In this document: positions 49,399 to 62,102 of the stretch, one piece after another
How the letters are laid out: every line of letters begins with the position of its first letter
Numbering within the stretch: position 1 is the first letter of the stretch
Source: Owenia fusiformis
Taxonomy: Eukaryota > Annelida > Polychaeta > Sabellida > Oweniidae
Reading direction: 5' to 3'
NCBI GenBank assembly: GCA_903813345.2
Contig: CAIIXF020000005.1
Span: forward strand, 23,627,375-23,691,374
DNA: 64,000 nt
Translations under genes and position numbers: made by a program
Notes under the pieces: model-generated
Databases searched by the model: none
Seen by the model: the letters and a program-made list of their open reading frames with translations, nothing else
What the model was told of the DNA's origin: nothing

Positions 49399-52300
49399 TC
49401 ATTCAACTTCAATAAGAATGTCTGCATGTTTTCCACTAGTTTTCTCGGTACAGGTAATATGGATACTCCCCTCCCTGAAAAATATATAACAAATATTGCT
49501 TATATTATAACAAACATTTTTATAACATAATAAAATAACTTATTTAGTACTAGAATTGAGAAATCAAATATAACAAAATAACCTGAAGTCAAAACTAGAT
49601 ATCAACAAAATTTCCCCAGAAATTTTGTTTGATTTAAAACACTGATGGCGACTATTTTGAAAAATTGGAAATGCCTTCTTGAACAGAGGTCATTTGCCTA
49701 TTATATCATATTTTAGCCTACAAAATTTGGACCAAATTTTATAACTGATATTTAAGTCGAACGGACAGACAAACACATGGATGGGCAGAAAGCTTCTTTT
49801 TATTGCTCTTGAAGTAACAACTTCAACAACTTAAATGTTCAGTGATATATTAAAAGCCCTTGATTCCTCCATGTAAATAAGCTCTCTGTACATACCTCCT
49901 TGCATGGAAGACTGCCAACACTTCTGACTGGACTGGTAAATCACGAAGTACCACCTGAAACACAAATACCATATTGAAAATATAAGACAAGAAAAGAGCA
50001 ACAAAGCTGAAACTTGTTAATTAAAAATTAAGAGACTTAGCTGCCTGTACAATTTCAAGCAAATAGTTGCAATTTGGATCTACAGGGTGATCATTAAGTT
50101 CTGGGAATTTATCTGTCATTTCATTATTTTTCAACCAATCTACTTGAAATTTTCAAGGTAAATGGAGAATGTAATTTTGGGTTGGATAAAATAGTCTCAT
50201 TGTCATATGATGTCACAATGGATAATTATTGTTACTATAGCAACATGACAAATGGCATAGCGGGTCAAGCAAAACTTGAATTCATTTTTATTTTACTTGA
50301 TCCAAAAGTATGGTTAATTAATACCTATTTGGTAAATTTCTCTGACTTTTTATGTTTTCAAATATTTCTAACTTTAGTTTCTAAAGTAACATCTGTATTG
50401 TGATATATTGTGATATAAAAGTGTACTTTGCTCAATTTTCTTATCATTGGTCAGACTCTCAAAGTCACAATCATGACTCAAAATAGCGGGGAGTTATCAT
50501 CCATTATGACTATGCTTCTTCCCGCTCCTCAAATTGCCAATACTACTCTTGAAGAATTAGGGTTCACACAAGTTGTTCATGCCCCATATTCACCATATAA
50601 TGTTCACCAGATGATGTACCATTTAGGCATTAGGTTCACTAAATTTGACTGTTGAAGCATCATATGAGAGATCATCATAAGTTTGGTTCTGATGATGGAC
50701 TGATCTCAACAGCTTGAGCAAATTTTCAAGGGATACCAAAGGGAGGACTGGAAAGCAACTTTATGGACTAGGTTTGACAACAATACATGTGCATCCAGGC
50801 CTATCAAATCATTACAAATGAAATGATCCTCCCAGCAATGAAGAATACTTCTGAATAAATGACTTAAAGAGTACTGTTCTGCCTCTAGTACAATAAGTTT
50901 GAACCAACCATCTAGGCAAGATGAATATGTTTTAGCAGGAAATTTTCAAATTAACGCAGTCAAAATTTTCTGACCCGCGGACCACTTTTACTTTTTTTAT
51001 AATTACAACCAGAACAACGGCAACGCCAAAGCGTAGCGAATCCCATCGAACAGAAATGGCTGGCATTTTTACAAACGAATAGCAAATATCATAAAACAAC
51101 ACTCCAGAAAGGCCACCATTTTCAAAATGGTTGCTCACTAGCCAAGTTGTCATCAGAAGAAATAATATGCTTTTAAGAAGCCACCTCTAAAATATTTGAA
51201 AAATCGCACACGTACTTGTAAAATAACACACATAAAAATGGTGGCCATTTTTCAAAATGGCCGACTACTCCCCAAAGTTTTATTAGACAATGTGCCATGC
51301 TTAAAGTATTCACATATCAAATATGAACAAAATCGCTCCACTACTTTTCGAGTTATAGTAAAATCGTTAAAATGGTGGCCATTTTTCAAAATGGCCACCT
51401 TCTACCAAAAGTGTCATTAGAAATAGACAGTTTTCAAAATGGTCGTCTTGTACCAAAAGTGTCATAGGACAGTGTGCCATGCTTATAGTATTCACATACC
51501 AAATATGAACAAAATCGCTCCACTACTTTTCGAGTTATAGTAAAATACGTTAAAATGGCGGTCATTTTTCAAAATTTTTTTCAAAATGGCCGCCTTCTAC
51601 CAAAAGTGTCATAGGACAGAGTGCCATGCTTATAGTATTCACATACCAAATATGAACAAAATCGCTCCACTACTTTTCGAGTTATAGTACATTAAAATGG
51701 CGGCCATTTTGAAAAATGGCCGCCTTCTACCAAAAGTGTCTTTAGACAGTGTGCAATGCTTATAGTATTGACATACCAAATATGAACAAAATCGCTCCAC
51801 TATTTTTTGAGTTACAGCAAAAATCGTAAAATGACAAGAAAGGCCGCCATTTTTCAAGATGGCTGCCATGTGCTTCTTAAATATCTACATTTGTAGCATT
51901 ATTATTGTCCTTTATAATTTTTTTACATTTAAAACATATTGCTATTACAGTTTTACATATTGCACCTAAATTACTGTAAAATCGTCACTAAAATGGCCGT
52001 CATTTTGAAATGAGCGGCCATTTTGAAAATCGGCTTTCGAGCAGAACTTCTTCCCCCATAGGCTATATTTGTACAAAATATGAACAAAATCGGGCCAACA
52101 GTATTTGAGTTATTGCCCGGACGGACGGACGGACGGACAGACAGACGGACGGACGGAGGCGTTCCCTATATCCCTCCGAACTTCGTTCGATGGGATAATA
52201 AAATAAATTGTAAAAGTGATATGTATATGAAACATTGTCTGTCAATTCAGAATTATGCAATGTACATTTGCTGGAAGTTTCAACTGAATTGGTTGAAAAA

Positions 52301-55300
52301 TATTGAAATGACAGACCAATTCCCAGAACTTAGTGATCACCCTGTATTTATAACACAAAAAGTGATACTTCAAAAATAATTTTGAATGTTGATGTATTTT
52401 GCCAAAGCGAGTACACAGTATTCTAAAGCTATGAAATAAGGTCCATGTACAATTTTAAGCAAATTGATGGAATACTTCAAGACTAAAAAACCTGAAAACC
52501 TTATTTTTGGCATTAAAAATGGTTGCATTTTTCAAATCATCCACGATTCAAAATGCTAACGCTGAACACAAAACTCAATTCACAAAAAATGGTACTAAAA
52601 AAATAAGCACCAACTTATTTGTGGCTACTTTATAAACTGAATCCTTAGTTTACCTTTCCAATAAGTATTCTATTTTCTTCATCTCGTTGTTCAAATACTT
52701 CAAGGACACAAGAAGTCTGTTGAGGTCCAAGTTGAATTTTACGTTGTCGTCTCCCTGGAACTGGCATCATGGCAGGAAATATTGTACTATAGGTGGCAGT
52801 GTCATCAGTCATTAACTGAAAGTTGAATAAGACAAACACTATAAATATCACACATTAAAGAGCAAAATGGCTGACATGTAATTTACTGAACGTACTTACA
52901 CCTGGTCAGCTGTTGCATTGTAAAAGTCTTTTTTACATGTTTTATATGTTGACCTTCTGCCCAGACACATACATGTCAACAATATCTATTGCTTTATTTA
53001 TGCTATTTTTTATGAATTTACTAAAATATACTTACCTTTATTTGTATGGGTGATACTATACATTCTACTTCAGTTTCTTGTTCATTTTGTTTTGATTCAT
53101 GGTTCTCATTGCCCGTTAGGATGGCAGCCTGAAACCAGATTTATTTACACAATTTAATATAACTCTGTAGGATTTACGTGGTAGAGTAGGTCCTTCTCAA
53201 ATGTTAAAATATGATCCAGTGTTAGGTTCTCATTTACATGAGAGAGTAGGTCCTTACTAAAGAAGGATTCCAATATTTACAAGTCTGGGTTTTATCTCAC
53301 TTACATTGCAGAGTAAGGATCTCACTGATATGAGTAGGTTTACATATAATTCTTGGCTTTTCCCCTTTGTCATTGTGCTAACATTGTAGTATATTAATCT
53401 TCTGTTTGATTATGGCATACCTGTTTAGCAGCTCCAACAGCAATGACCTCATCTGGGGGTGTACTATTTAGTAACTCTGCCCCTGGGAAGTAGTTCTGTA
53501 ACTGGCTTTGTAAAACAGGTGTTTTAGCAGCACCTCCAGTCAGAATAACCTTGAGCAAAGAAGACAGTTCCGTAAAAATGTTTGCAGAAAAAATTACACC
53601 GCCAGACTGAATTAAGATGAGAATACATGTAAGATTAAATACAATGTAAATAGAAAATAGATAATCAGGAATGATGTGGATTATGGTTGAACTTACTGTA
53701 CTCTGACCATCTTCAAATATTGAAAAAATAATTTATTTCACTAGCAAACTTTTTATTTCATTGAAAATATAATTATTCATGTTACCTTATTTATTTCATT
53801 CTTTTGAAGTCCAGCTTCCTTTAGTGCAGTTTCTAGTGGATTTAGACACCTCTGAACCAGTCCACTACAGAGACCTTCAAATCTGGCTCTACAAACACAC
53901 AGTGGGAAACAATAACAATATACTCTCAATGTTACATTGAGTAATATAGACTAAATACTTTATTTTTACTGGGGATCCTAACCTGCTTATTTTTCCATTG
54001 AAGTCTATACCATCATAAAGGGAGTCAACATGGCACTGAGATTCCGGAAGTGTAGAGAGTGTGTGTTTACAGCGCTCCGCAGCGACCTTTAACTTAGATA
54101 TAGACCGCTTGCTACCACGAATATCTTCCTTCCATTGCCTGAATATAAAAGAGAGAAGTTCCTGAGCAAAATCTTAAAATAAATAATATAATGGGTACTA
54201 GGCTCAAATAATGATAAGGCATTCAAAAGACTGACTGAAAACATATTTTGGCAATAAAAGTGGTGGCCATTTTTCAATTATTTCATAAAAAAACTTCCAA
54301 AACGGCTGCAAGAAGATGACCAACAAAAAGTTGATCTGACGCTCTAGAACTTGGTGTCTAACAAACATACAAACTAGAAGAAAAGTGGTTCTACTGGGAT
54401 AGCAAAATACTGAGATTACAATGACAAAAAAGCCAATCACAATAATGATCATAACCATAATTACTTTATCCCAATAGTTAAAAAAGATAATTATACCTTT
54501 TAAATTCACCGCAGAAGTACTCAATGATTGCATCGTTGAAAGAGTCTCCACCAATGTCTGCATGAGTGACTGTGGAGAGTAAACGAAACATGCCATTACA
54601 ACATGTAACCACGGTTACATCTAGTGAGACACCACCAAGTCTGTATACCACAGTGTTGCTGAAAATGAGAGACATTCAAGGTTATTATTATTTCCTACTT
54701 TTATCAACATATTAAAAGTAAAGCTATTCACCTGCGTAATAGAAATAGATTTGTAAAAATATGTAAAAAAGAAGTAAATTATAAGTTGGTATTTTATCAT
54801 GGTGAATTGAAAAGCTAGATTTTGTATATTTCCTACAAAAGTACAAATGTGGAGCATATCTTACCAGTATTCTTCTATATCTAACTGGCCTATGTCATAT
54901 GCTAGTAGTGCAGCAGTTGGTTCATTGATGACACGTAATATATTGAACCCTGCCTTTGTAGCACAATCACTGCAACACAAAGCATATAATACAACAAATA
55001 ACTTATATTATGCAAAAAACTATGGTTCATAGAAGTTACTACTATAAATGTACATGTATATGTATATGTGAATATTAAGACTTCAATTCATGAAAGCATT
55101 AGGGATGAGACTGGTCAAAAATAAATTAATCCAGGTTAGGTCAAAGGGGACTGGTGTGCGTTCCAACTCAGGTTGGATTGTACACATAGTAGTTCTATTA
55201 AGATCTATCAGATCTATTAAGGGGTGGGTTGATCTTATCTATGTCTATTGTAGTCATTCATACAGTAAAATTAAAGAACTTGTGAACTTATGTAACAGAA

Positions 55301-58300
55301 CACACAAGTCATGGTTTCTTCACAATACTTAGGTTAGTTTGCAATGCTTTGAAAAACATCTGCGTGAAAGATGTAAAAGTATCATCCCCTGTGGACTATT
55401 TATTTGACCAATGAAGTATTTATTCAACCCAAGATGATTCGAATCCTCAACTATTGGATTTGACCTAAAGGTGTCAACCTGTGTTTAATGCTTACAATAG
55501 GTTAAAGGTATTATCTAAGATATAAATCTGGTACACACATTCATGACAGATTCTACCTAAAAACTATTATAATATCATTGCTAGAAACCATGTGATTTTA
55601 TTGGCTGATTCAGTACCATGTGATCAAAAATATCATAGCGTTTTTCACAGCTCTCAGAGTTATTGAAATATAAAAGACGTATTGCCCGGAGTATTGCGCA
55701 CCTGGGGATTCTAACAACTGTGCTGGATGAACATAAAAGTGTACTATACAATGATACCTGTACGTAATAATGTTAATTGATGAGTTTATGATATATTTAT
55801 TGATTAAAATAAATGTTCACAGGTTAAAACAAATATTATATATTTCTTTGATATGCAAAGTGATCATAGAGAATGTCTAGCAATGATATAATAAAACAAA
55901 GATTTCATTCTATGTTTGGGCACTACCTGTTGCACTTTCAATAATTTTTGCAAGATCAACAGGTATTGTCCTACATAGAATAAAATATTTGCTTAATATT
56001 TAAAATAACAGAAAAATATGAAGGTATGTTGGTTGTATATGTGTCATGTTGTTAATTCAAATTGTGTATTTTGGATTGGCACAGGTAGTGTAATAACATA
56101 CCTAAGGATTTGTCGTTGTTGTGAAGAAAAGTCTCTAGGAGCAGTTAGAACACAATCATGTATGTCTCCATCACCATGACTTGTAGCAGTTTCTGTAATT
56201 TATGAACACATTCATGAGATTCAGTAAGGTGACTGTTTAAATTGCAATGATTAAGAAATGCATCAAGCTTTATAACTTGTTGCAGTATTTCTGTAACATT
56301 CAACAAAACATTTTAACATGGAAAACATCATGTGATATAATACACACAATTAATATATCATCAATTGTATTGACTTAAGTAACATCTTCCATGCTACCAG
56401 TGACTGTAAAGATTACACTAACATTGTTATACCAGAAATATAATGGAAGGTTTGCTAAATAGCTTTGAAATCTAGTTGAAATCTCGTTTTTAATGAGAGT
56501 TTAGGAAAACTGTGTTTCTAAATGTTATCAGCTACTATTGATCTTCAGATGACTTCCCAATTTTTTCTGAACCAAACTCACCAGAACCTACCCAGTCATA
56601 CATTCCACATTGGGATTTTTGTAAAATGATATGTAGCAATAAACTGACTGGATGACACCCATAAATAGGAAGTAATTGCATAATATAAAACATACCCATC
56701 ATTTTTTTGTAAATCTTTGTAGCAACTTCTTCAGGTGAAACATGTAATGTTTTTTCTTTATAGTCTACTTCATAAAGAATCTTATCTTCTTTGTTAATAA
56801 CCTGGAATAGAGAAATATCATTCACTTTCATGTCAGGAATCGGTGATTGATAGAAGATTTAATAGAGGTACAGTCTACATTTTGAAATATTCTTTTTATA
56901 ATCACATTGTGGTTATATGAATAGATGGCAGATGGACAGACAAACAGCCAGATTCTCTATATCCCTTTTGACCTTGTTTGGTAGGATAATTACTTTATTA
57001 ATTTTATTCTAATACTAAAAAAAGGTATTAATATTACTGTTGTACATACCTTTGCATATGAACCACTTGTAGAATTTTCTTTTTCATGTTGCTTGTAAGA
57101 CTTGCCAATTACTTGTTTAACATGGCATATAGTATTAGTAGCATTCCTGACAATACCCTGCTTAGCTGCTAGTCCTACAGTCTGAATACAAAATTCATGA
57201 AACATTAAAATACAATTGGTGGTTAGATAGTTATATAAAAATCAATTACAAAGTATTTTTCACACATTATGTGAAGATGTCATGAGAAAATATCAAAAAC
57301 CTTTGAAATGAGAGCATTCTTGGTGAACTTATTAAACAAACTGGTATATGGATTGTACATGTAATATTCATTAGAATATACTGCTACTTATTTTGAAGCA
57401 TCAGTGCCACATGAAATTAGAATAAATTAAGAAGTTTATACCTGGTCATGGTCTGTGTAGGCCACTACAGCTGGAGTGGTTCTGTCACCAGCATCATTAG
57501 CTACAACATCGGTCTTCCCATCCTGTGAAAAAAAGAATACACTTTAGGTGACTGTTTATGATAATAGAAATCATTACTTAACGCCACTTTGAATGTGCAT
57601 GCGTTGCAGGAAGTGACAGTGCAGAACAACAACACAAGTGTATATGATGTGTCAACTGTCAATCACTTGTCAGTGGGAATAATCTAATTTATTATGTGAC
57701 AATGGCCATGGTCAAAATGACTAAAACATGATGAAACAGCTTTTTCACCCCTTTGTAATTGTAACTGAAAATAAGTTGAAAAAATGTGATCATAAAGGAA
57801 ATTTTCAAAGCGCTTATCATTCATCTCATTTTACAGGGTCATTCTGACCACAACCATTGCGATCCTGGTCACATAAATGATATATAGGAGAAAAGTAAAA
57901 CTGACAAACCAGAACTCTGTTATCTTAGTTCCAAAATTCAATGTTAACCTATGACTTAATATGACAAAATTATGTATTTTTCATTTCCTGTTTGGTATTA
58001 ATTTCTGATAATCAACCACCAACCCATTTTTAAATGTTACAAAATTGTTATTTATCTTTGTCTGTGAGCCTTCATATTCTCACAATTTCTTGAAAACATA
58101 CATAGACTACAATTTAACATAAAATCCTATTCACTATCGATAAATTATAACATTTTGATGACTGAAGTAGGCTGTTTTTCAAAGGATTCAATACAATACA
58201 TACGACAAAGGTACGGTTGTTGCTCCAAAATTCCAAGATTTCATTGCTCACCTTTCATAAGTTTATCGCCAGTTTTGGCAAAAGGAACTAGACAACAGCA

Positions 58301-59034
58301 ACGCCAAAGCGTAGCAAATCCCATCGAACAACCATGGCTGGCATATTACAAACAAAGTATATAGCAAGTAAGTAAAGCCTATGGCGAAGGGGTATAACAT
58401 TGACACTATTTTTGGGTAATTTTGACAAATGGAGTAACTTCGACAACTTGTTGTTTATTTGCTCTAATTTCGGAGGCATGTTCTATTTCTTTCATGGATC
58501 GAGATCTTGCGGAATAACATTTTTTCAGAAACCAAACATGGCGGAAAACTAAACTTTACTTCCAATAAGTAAGTGTCAAAGTTACCCCATTTCTATGTTG
58601 ACATTACCACACACGCCGAAATTACACTTCTTTGCCCTAGTCTAAAGAAAAAAAAATGTCAAAAATAAGAAAAAATGCAAATCAGGTCACATTTATCCTA
58701 TATTGCGCCATGACAACTTTACGAAATTTGCGGAAATTGTAATTTTCTCACACTCTACATTTGTAGGTTCTTATGAGCTTAACTGATCCTTACTCAACGG
58801 AAACGTGAAACTGAAAGTGGAAAAGAAAGCCCACGCCGACAAAAAAATGAATGAATTTTAATTGAACAAATGAAATATGCTATAATGGTTGACCTGATTA
58901 TAATACTACTTAGGAATAATTTATGAGACATTTATACAGATTTTATAACACCCATTTTCCAAACGATATATTACCTTATATACAGCCAAACACGCTGAAG
59001 TTGAACCAAAATGTAATCCGAAGGCAGCTGACAT
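49399..59034 (-). CDS. HSPA14: HSPA14, ribosome-associated Hsp70-like protein
   Basis: Atypical Hsp70; the human protein (Hsp70L1) pairs with a J-protein in the ribosome-associated complex that assists nascent chains. Exons in transcript order: 59034-58975, 57522-57442, 57181-57050, 56801-56696, 56192-56102, 54969-54865, 54658-54497, 54138-53983, 53888-53786, 53549-53421, 53128-53036, 52815-52654, 49954-49896, 49474-49399. All junctions are phase-consistent and yield 504 residues (human 509). The N-terminus [20 protein letters not shown] parallels human [50 protein letters not shown] and a short C-terminal domain (GSIHITC) follow. As in the human protein, the usual Hsp70 phosphate-binding motifs are degenerate and there is no long substrate-binding lid. 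The first exon is 267 bp from the start of the divergent MANF gene. Assignment is very secure. Confidence 0.95.
50081..52346 (+). mobile_element. Tc1/mariner relic with 80-bp inverted ends and nested insertion
   Basis: In an HSPA14 intron. TA-CAGGGTGATCATTAAGTTC at 50081 and its complement ending CACCCTG-TA at 52346 are terminal inverted repeats matching over about 80 bp with a TA target site. At 50480-50640 the plus strand keeps a mariner transposase trace: [16 protein letters not shown] and HAPYSP, the region just after the second catalytic Asp (HHDNAPAHTA...HPPYSPD in the family). Further decayed C-terminal traces follow ([14 protein letters not shown]). The 5' half of the gene is missing and stops are present. 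Another repeat cluster sits between the gene and the right end. Confidence 0.75.
51010..52205. repeat. Dispersed GGCC-ATTTT repeat cluster nested in the mariner relic
   Basis: Starts caacgccaaagcgtagcgaa-tcccatcgaac (51020-51050) and ends gttcgatgggataataaa (about 52188-52205), so its borders are short inverted repeats. The inside has variable tandem units of about 130-180 bp: ttcacataccaaatatgaac at about 51308, 51490, 51637 and 51766. Each unit includes a palindrome around aaaatggcggccatttt. A (GGAC/AGAC)n tract occupies 52120-52157. Related pieces are at 1-60, 1200-1650, 2458-2700, 35855, 38156, 42640, 48296, 49745, 56925 and 58280. Confidence 0.75.
56925..56990 (+). repeat. Dispersed repeat end of the GACA family
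   Basis: gatggacagacaaacagcca, then gattctctatatccctttt and ttggtaggataatta, lies in an HSPA14 intron. Confidence 0.6.
58010..58275 (+). repeat. Third arm copy of the 18-19 kb inverted-repeat family
   Basis: accaacccatttttaaatgt, ttacaaaattgttattt, tgtgagccttcatatt and cacctttcataagtttatcg follow in the same order as 17900-18150. It lies in HSPA14 intron 1 and is followed directly by the repeat start at 58280-58345. Confidence 0.75.
58280..58345 (+). repeat. Start of the GGCC-ATTTT repeat family
   Basis: gcaacgccaaagcgtagcaa and cccatcgaacaaccatggct match 51020-51060 and the first 50 bases of the window. Confidence 0.75.
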
Positions 59035-59301
59035 CTTGAATCTCGTATTAGTCTCGTATTTTCTCGAATGTGCACGAGACTATTTCAACCAATCACCAAT
59101 CGCCAACTCCATTTCCGCTTTCACTTGGCTTTTGTAAAATTGGACACGTTTCTTTTATTTTTTGACGTATACTTTCTTTCAAAGAGGAGGAATTGATGCT
59201 ACATATACAACATTCATACTAGGTTTATTTAGAGAAAGTTTTGAAAGGAATATTGTGTACTTCTTGGATTGAAAACTTCAAACAAATTAAAAACTTCAAA
59301 A
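59035..59301. promoter_or_regulatory. Bidirectional promoter of HSPA14 and MANF
   Basis: Only 267 bp separate the two divergent start codons, so both promoters must lie here or in the first exons. Two CCAAT boxes sit at 59089-59093 and 59096-59100. ATTGG (59139-59143), one base, then CACGT (59145-59149) resembles the ER-stress element ERSE-II (ATTGG-N-CCACG) but lacks one C. TGACGT at 59163-59168 is a CRE/UPRE-type core. Near HSPA14, TCTCG recurs and forms a small inverted repeat GTCTCGT...ACGAGAC (59051-59080). Sites are read directly; an ER-stress role is inference. Confidence 0.7.
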
Positions 59302-61768
59302 ATGAATTTTTCAAATTCATTTTATCCAGCTGCAGTGCTTGTATTTATATCTATCTGCTTTGGAACATCTCTGGCTAAAAAGGCGGGCGATTGTGAAGGT
59401 TAGTATAACACTATTACATATCAAATTAAGACCTTCTCTTGTGGAATCTGTAAACTAAATTGGAATCGGCCCATTTGTTATCCAGTAGATCTATCAGCGA
59501 CGTAACCAGGATTTATTAGGGGGGGGGGCTAATTTTATAACATAAGGGGGGTTAAGGTGAAGAGGGGAGGGGTTTGCACGATTTCAACAAACCAATAAAA
59601 TTCACAGAATATAGCAAGGTCATCATCAAATGGCAAGTGTGCGATTCATTGTTCACACAAAAACAGTCATCTTCTGAGAGTGGGGTTAGTTTTGGTCTTT
59701 CAGAAAAGGGGGTTGTTCCCAGCCGAGAGTTTGATAATGAAAGGGGTGTTCGAGGCAAAAGGGGGGTTCACATGAGCCCCACGAACCCCCTGCCTACACC
59801 CATGAGTATACACATTTTAAGATCACGGTCAAACCACTGGTACTGTAGACTTATATCCTATTGTCATTTCTAAATTCATCTCTGGCTATCGAACCCAGGC
59901 GATCGAAAAAGCAGTTGCAGAAGGTAGAATGATTAAGGTCTGTGCTGAAATCTCATTAGCATGCCAAGAATGTCTTTTTCTTTAGAACTATTTTTACTTC
60001 AATGGCAGTCTCTCAACACATGTCTTTAGGGGTCCTCTGTAAGATGTAAGATCTACAGTTATAACACGATTATTATGGGACACATCTTACTATTTCCAAA
60101 AATATATTAACCAAGATACTTTAGATTATATGATGGACTGGACCTATAATTTTTAGGCTTTGATTATCTAAAAATTCTACTTTAAAATGCACAAACAGCA
60201 ACATTTAAAAAGCATAACAACAAGACCCTCTTTATGCATGTTGTTTTGAACAATTTATAGCTAAATATAACTTTAATACTTGTGAAATTATGTTTTATTT
60301 ATAAATTTGGATTTCCTACTTTGTGGCACTGCCATTTTCTAGTTTTTGTAGTTTTAAATAAAATGTAGGTTGACTTACTTGATTACACTTGATTAATATG
60401 CATTTATTTCTAAATTAAAATTCCCTTTTTTCAGTATGTGTGAAATTTCTTGAAAGATTTATAGAGCAGCTGCCGGATGACAAAAGAAAATCCATAGAAA
60501 AAATAGAAGACAACTTTAGAAAATTCTGTAAAAATAATGCAAGAGGAAAAGATGAGCGATTCGTAAGTACCAACTTTTTGATTACATTCCTCTATGTTGA
60601 TCACTCGACTATCCATCATAAAAAGTGTACATCATGCAAATAATATGTGCTGATGAATGAATTACATGTCTGTGGCATTTCTTGAAATTAAATATAATGC
60701 AAAAAATGTGCAGCATGCACATCGAAATGTAATTATAGGATCTTTGAATATGCCTACGTGGTATGTGGAATATTACTTTTGAAAGATACACAACAGGCAT
60801 TCATCTAATCTTATATATATATTAATAATAGAATGATGTATTTGTATATTTCCAGTGCTACTATATCGGAGGTTCAGAAACTTCAGCCACTGGTCTCCTA
60901 AACTCAATGTCAAAACCAGTCAGCTATTACATGCCTGCAGAAAAAATATGTGAAAAACTGAACTCTAAAGATTCTCAAATATGTGAGCTGAAATATGGTA
61001 AGTAACCAATCCCATTAGTTACCATGCAAAGTACATATATGGAAACATGATGAAGGTCATTTGTGAAGTAATAGTCGTAATTTTACACCATTTTTATCAC
61101 TTTCTTGTTCTGCCAAGTTTCTTATAAGTCCAAAATTTCCAAGAGTTCTGAGAATTTATGAAAATGCTTTATGTTTATGATTACCTTGTTTGTTGTAATG
61201 AAGATCTCTATCTATTCTATGTCTTGCATGAGACCAGATATTTTATTTGGGATTGTAATTGATGTATTGCTGCATTGCCACATTTATTAAATCGAATGTA
61301 AACATTGCTGCCATTTTACTGTCAACATGTCATTCAATATTGTAAGATTTAACTTTGGTATGAAGTCTCCAGATTTAGTAAATATAGTGGCAATGAGCAG
61401 ATTACAGCAATGAGCAAGTTACTTACACATAAGCTTTTTAGTTTAACTTGACAACATATTACTTGATTGACATGGAAGACTTCACTGTTAGATGGTGTCC
61501 AAATTTTCGGGAATATTAGATTCATTGGTTGTTGTGTGTTCATATCATCTTATGTTATTATATTATCTTTGCAGATAAGACCATTGATCTCTCAGAAGTT
61601 AATTTCAAGAAATTGAAAGTTAAAGACCTTAAGAAGATTCTATCAGACTGGAATGACCAATGTAAGGGATGCACAGAGAAATCAGACTTTATTAGCAGGA
61701 TTGAAGAACTTATGCCTAAATTTGATCCTGAATCCCATAAAAAGCGTCTAGCTAAACAAGAATTATAA
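59302..61768 (+). CDS. MANF: MANF/CDNF family ER-resident neurotrophic factor
   Basis: Exons 59302-59398, 60435-60562, 60856-60997 and 61575-61768 (phases 1, 0, 1) encode 186 residues, compared with 182 for human MANF and 187 for CDNF, which also have four exons. Residues 1-25 form a signal peptide (hydrophobic [10 protein letters not shown], likely cut after LA). The mature N-terminal saposin-like domain starts [11 protein letters not shown] and keeps the family's eight cysteines. The C-terminal SAP-like domain carries the CKGC motif (as in MANF; CDNF has a different CXXC). The chain ends KQEL, a KDEL-type ER retrieval signal. Family members are secreted or ER-retained proteins that bind BiP and protect cells from ER stress. 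Most invertebrates have one such gene, so the name MANF is used, although the neighbour HSPA14 is the neighbour of CDNF in humans. Confidence 0.95.
59500..59810. repeat. Dispersed G-run / C-run repeat in MANF intron 1
   Basis: cgacgtaaccaggatttatt and a G run near the left, gaaccccctgcctacaccca at the right. This pattern is common in small non-autonomous elements. No flanking duplication was found. Confidence 0.4.
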
Positions 61769-61910
61769 TTTATGAGCTGTTTAGGAAATTTTCATTCTAT
61801 TCATCACCTTCCATTGTAATGCTCATTTATGAATCAAATGTACAATGGCTGTTCAAATGATCCAGTTTTTTTGTAAACAGCCCTCGTGCATTTGTGGTAA
61901 TGTTTGTGAA

Positions 61911-61916
61911 AATAAA
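61911..61916 (+). promoter_or_regulatory. MANF polyadenylation signal AATAAA
   Basis: First AATAAA after the MANF stop codon, 142 bp downstream, giving a short 3' UTR. The MITE at 61955 starts just past it. Confidence 0.6.
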
Positions 61917-61952
61917 TCAAAGTCTCGAGTATCTTTGGTTTACGAATCAAAA

Positions 61953-62102
61953 TACAGTAAAACCTGTGTACAGTGAATACCTATAGAACAGAGAGGCAAT
62001 TTTGTACAGAAGTAAGTGGAGTCGAGTATGTGCTGAGAAGGGGTGTTCACTAGACACAGGTGTTCACTAGATAGGTGTTCACTAAGACAGGTTTCACTGT
62101 AT
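61953..62102. mobile_element. MITE, copy 3 of the CAGTAAAACCTGT family, TA-flanked
   Basis: TA, then CAGTAAAACCTGTGT, then an interior rich in ggtgttcacta, then ACAGGTTTCACTG and TA. Inverted ends and a TA duplication point to Tc1/mariner mobilisation. It starts about 40 bp past the MANF poly-A signal. Confidence 0.75.

Noticed and set aside
54847-55332. Short plus-strand frames in the HSPA14 region
   Set aside because: One overlaps the antisense of an HSPA14 exon (54865-54969); the others are intronic with no resemblance to known proteins.
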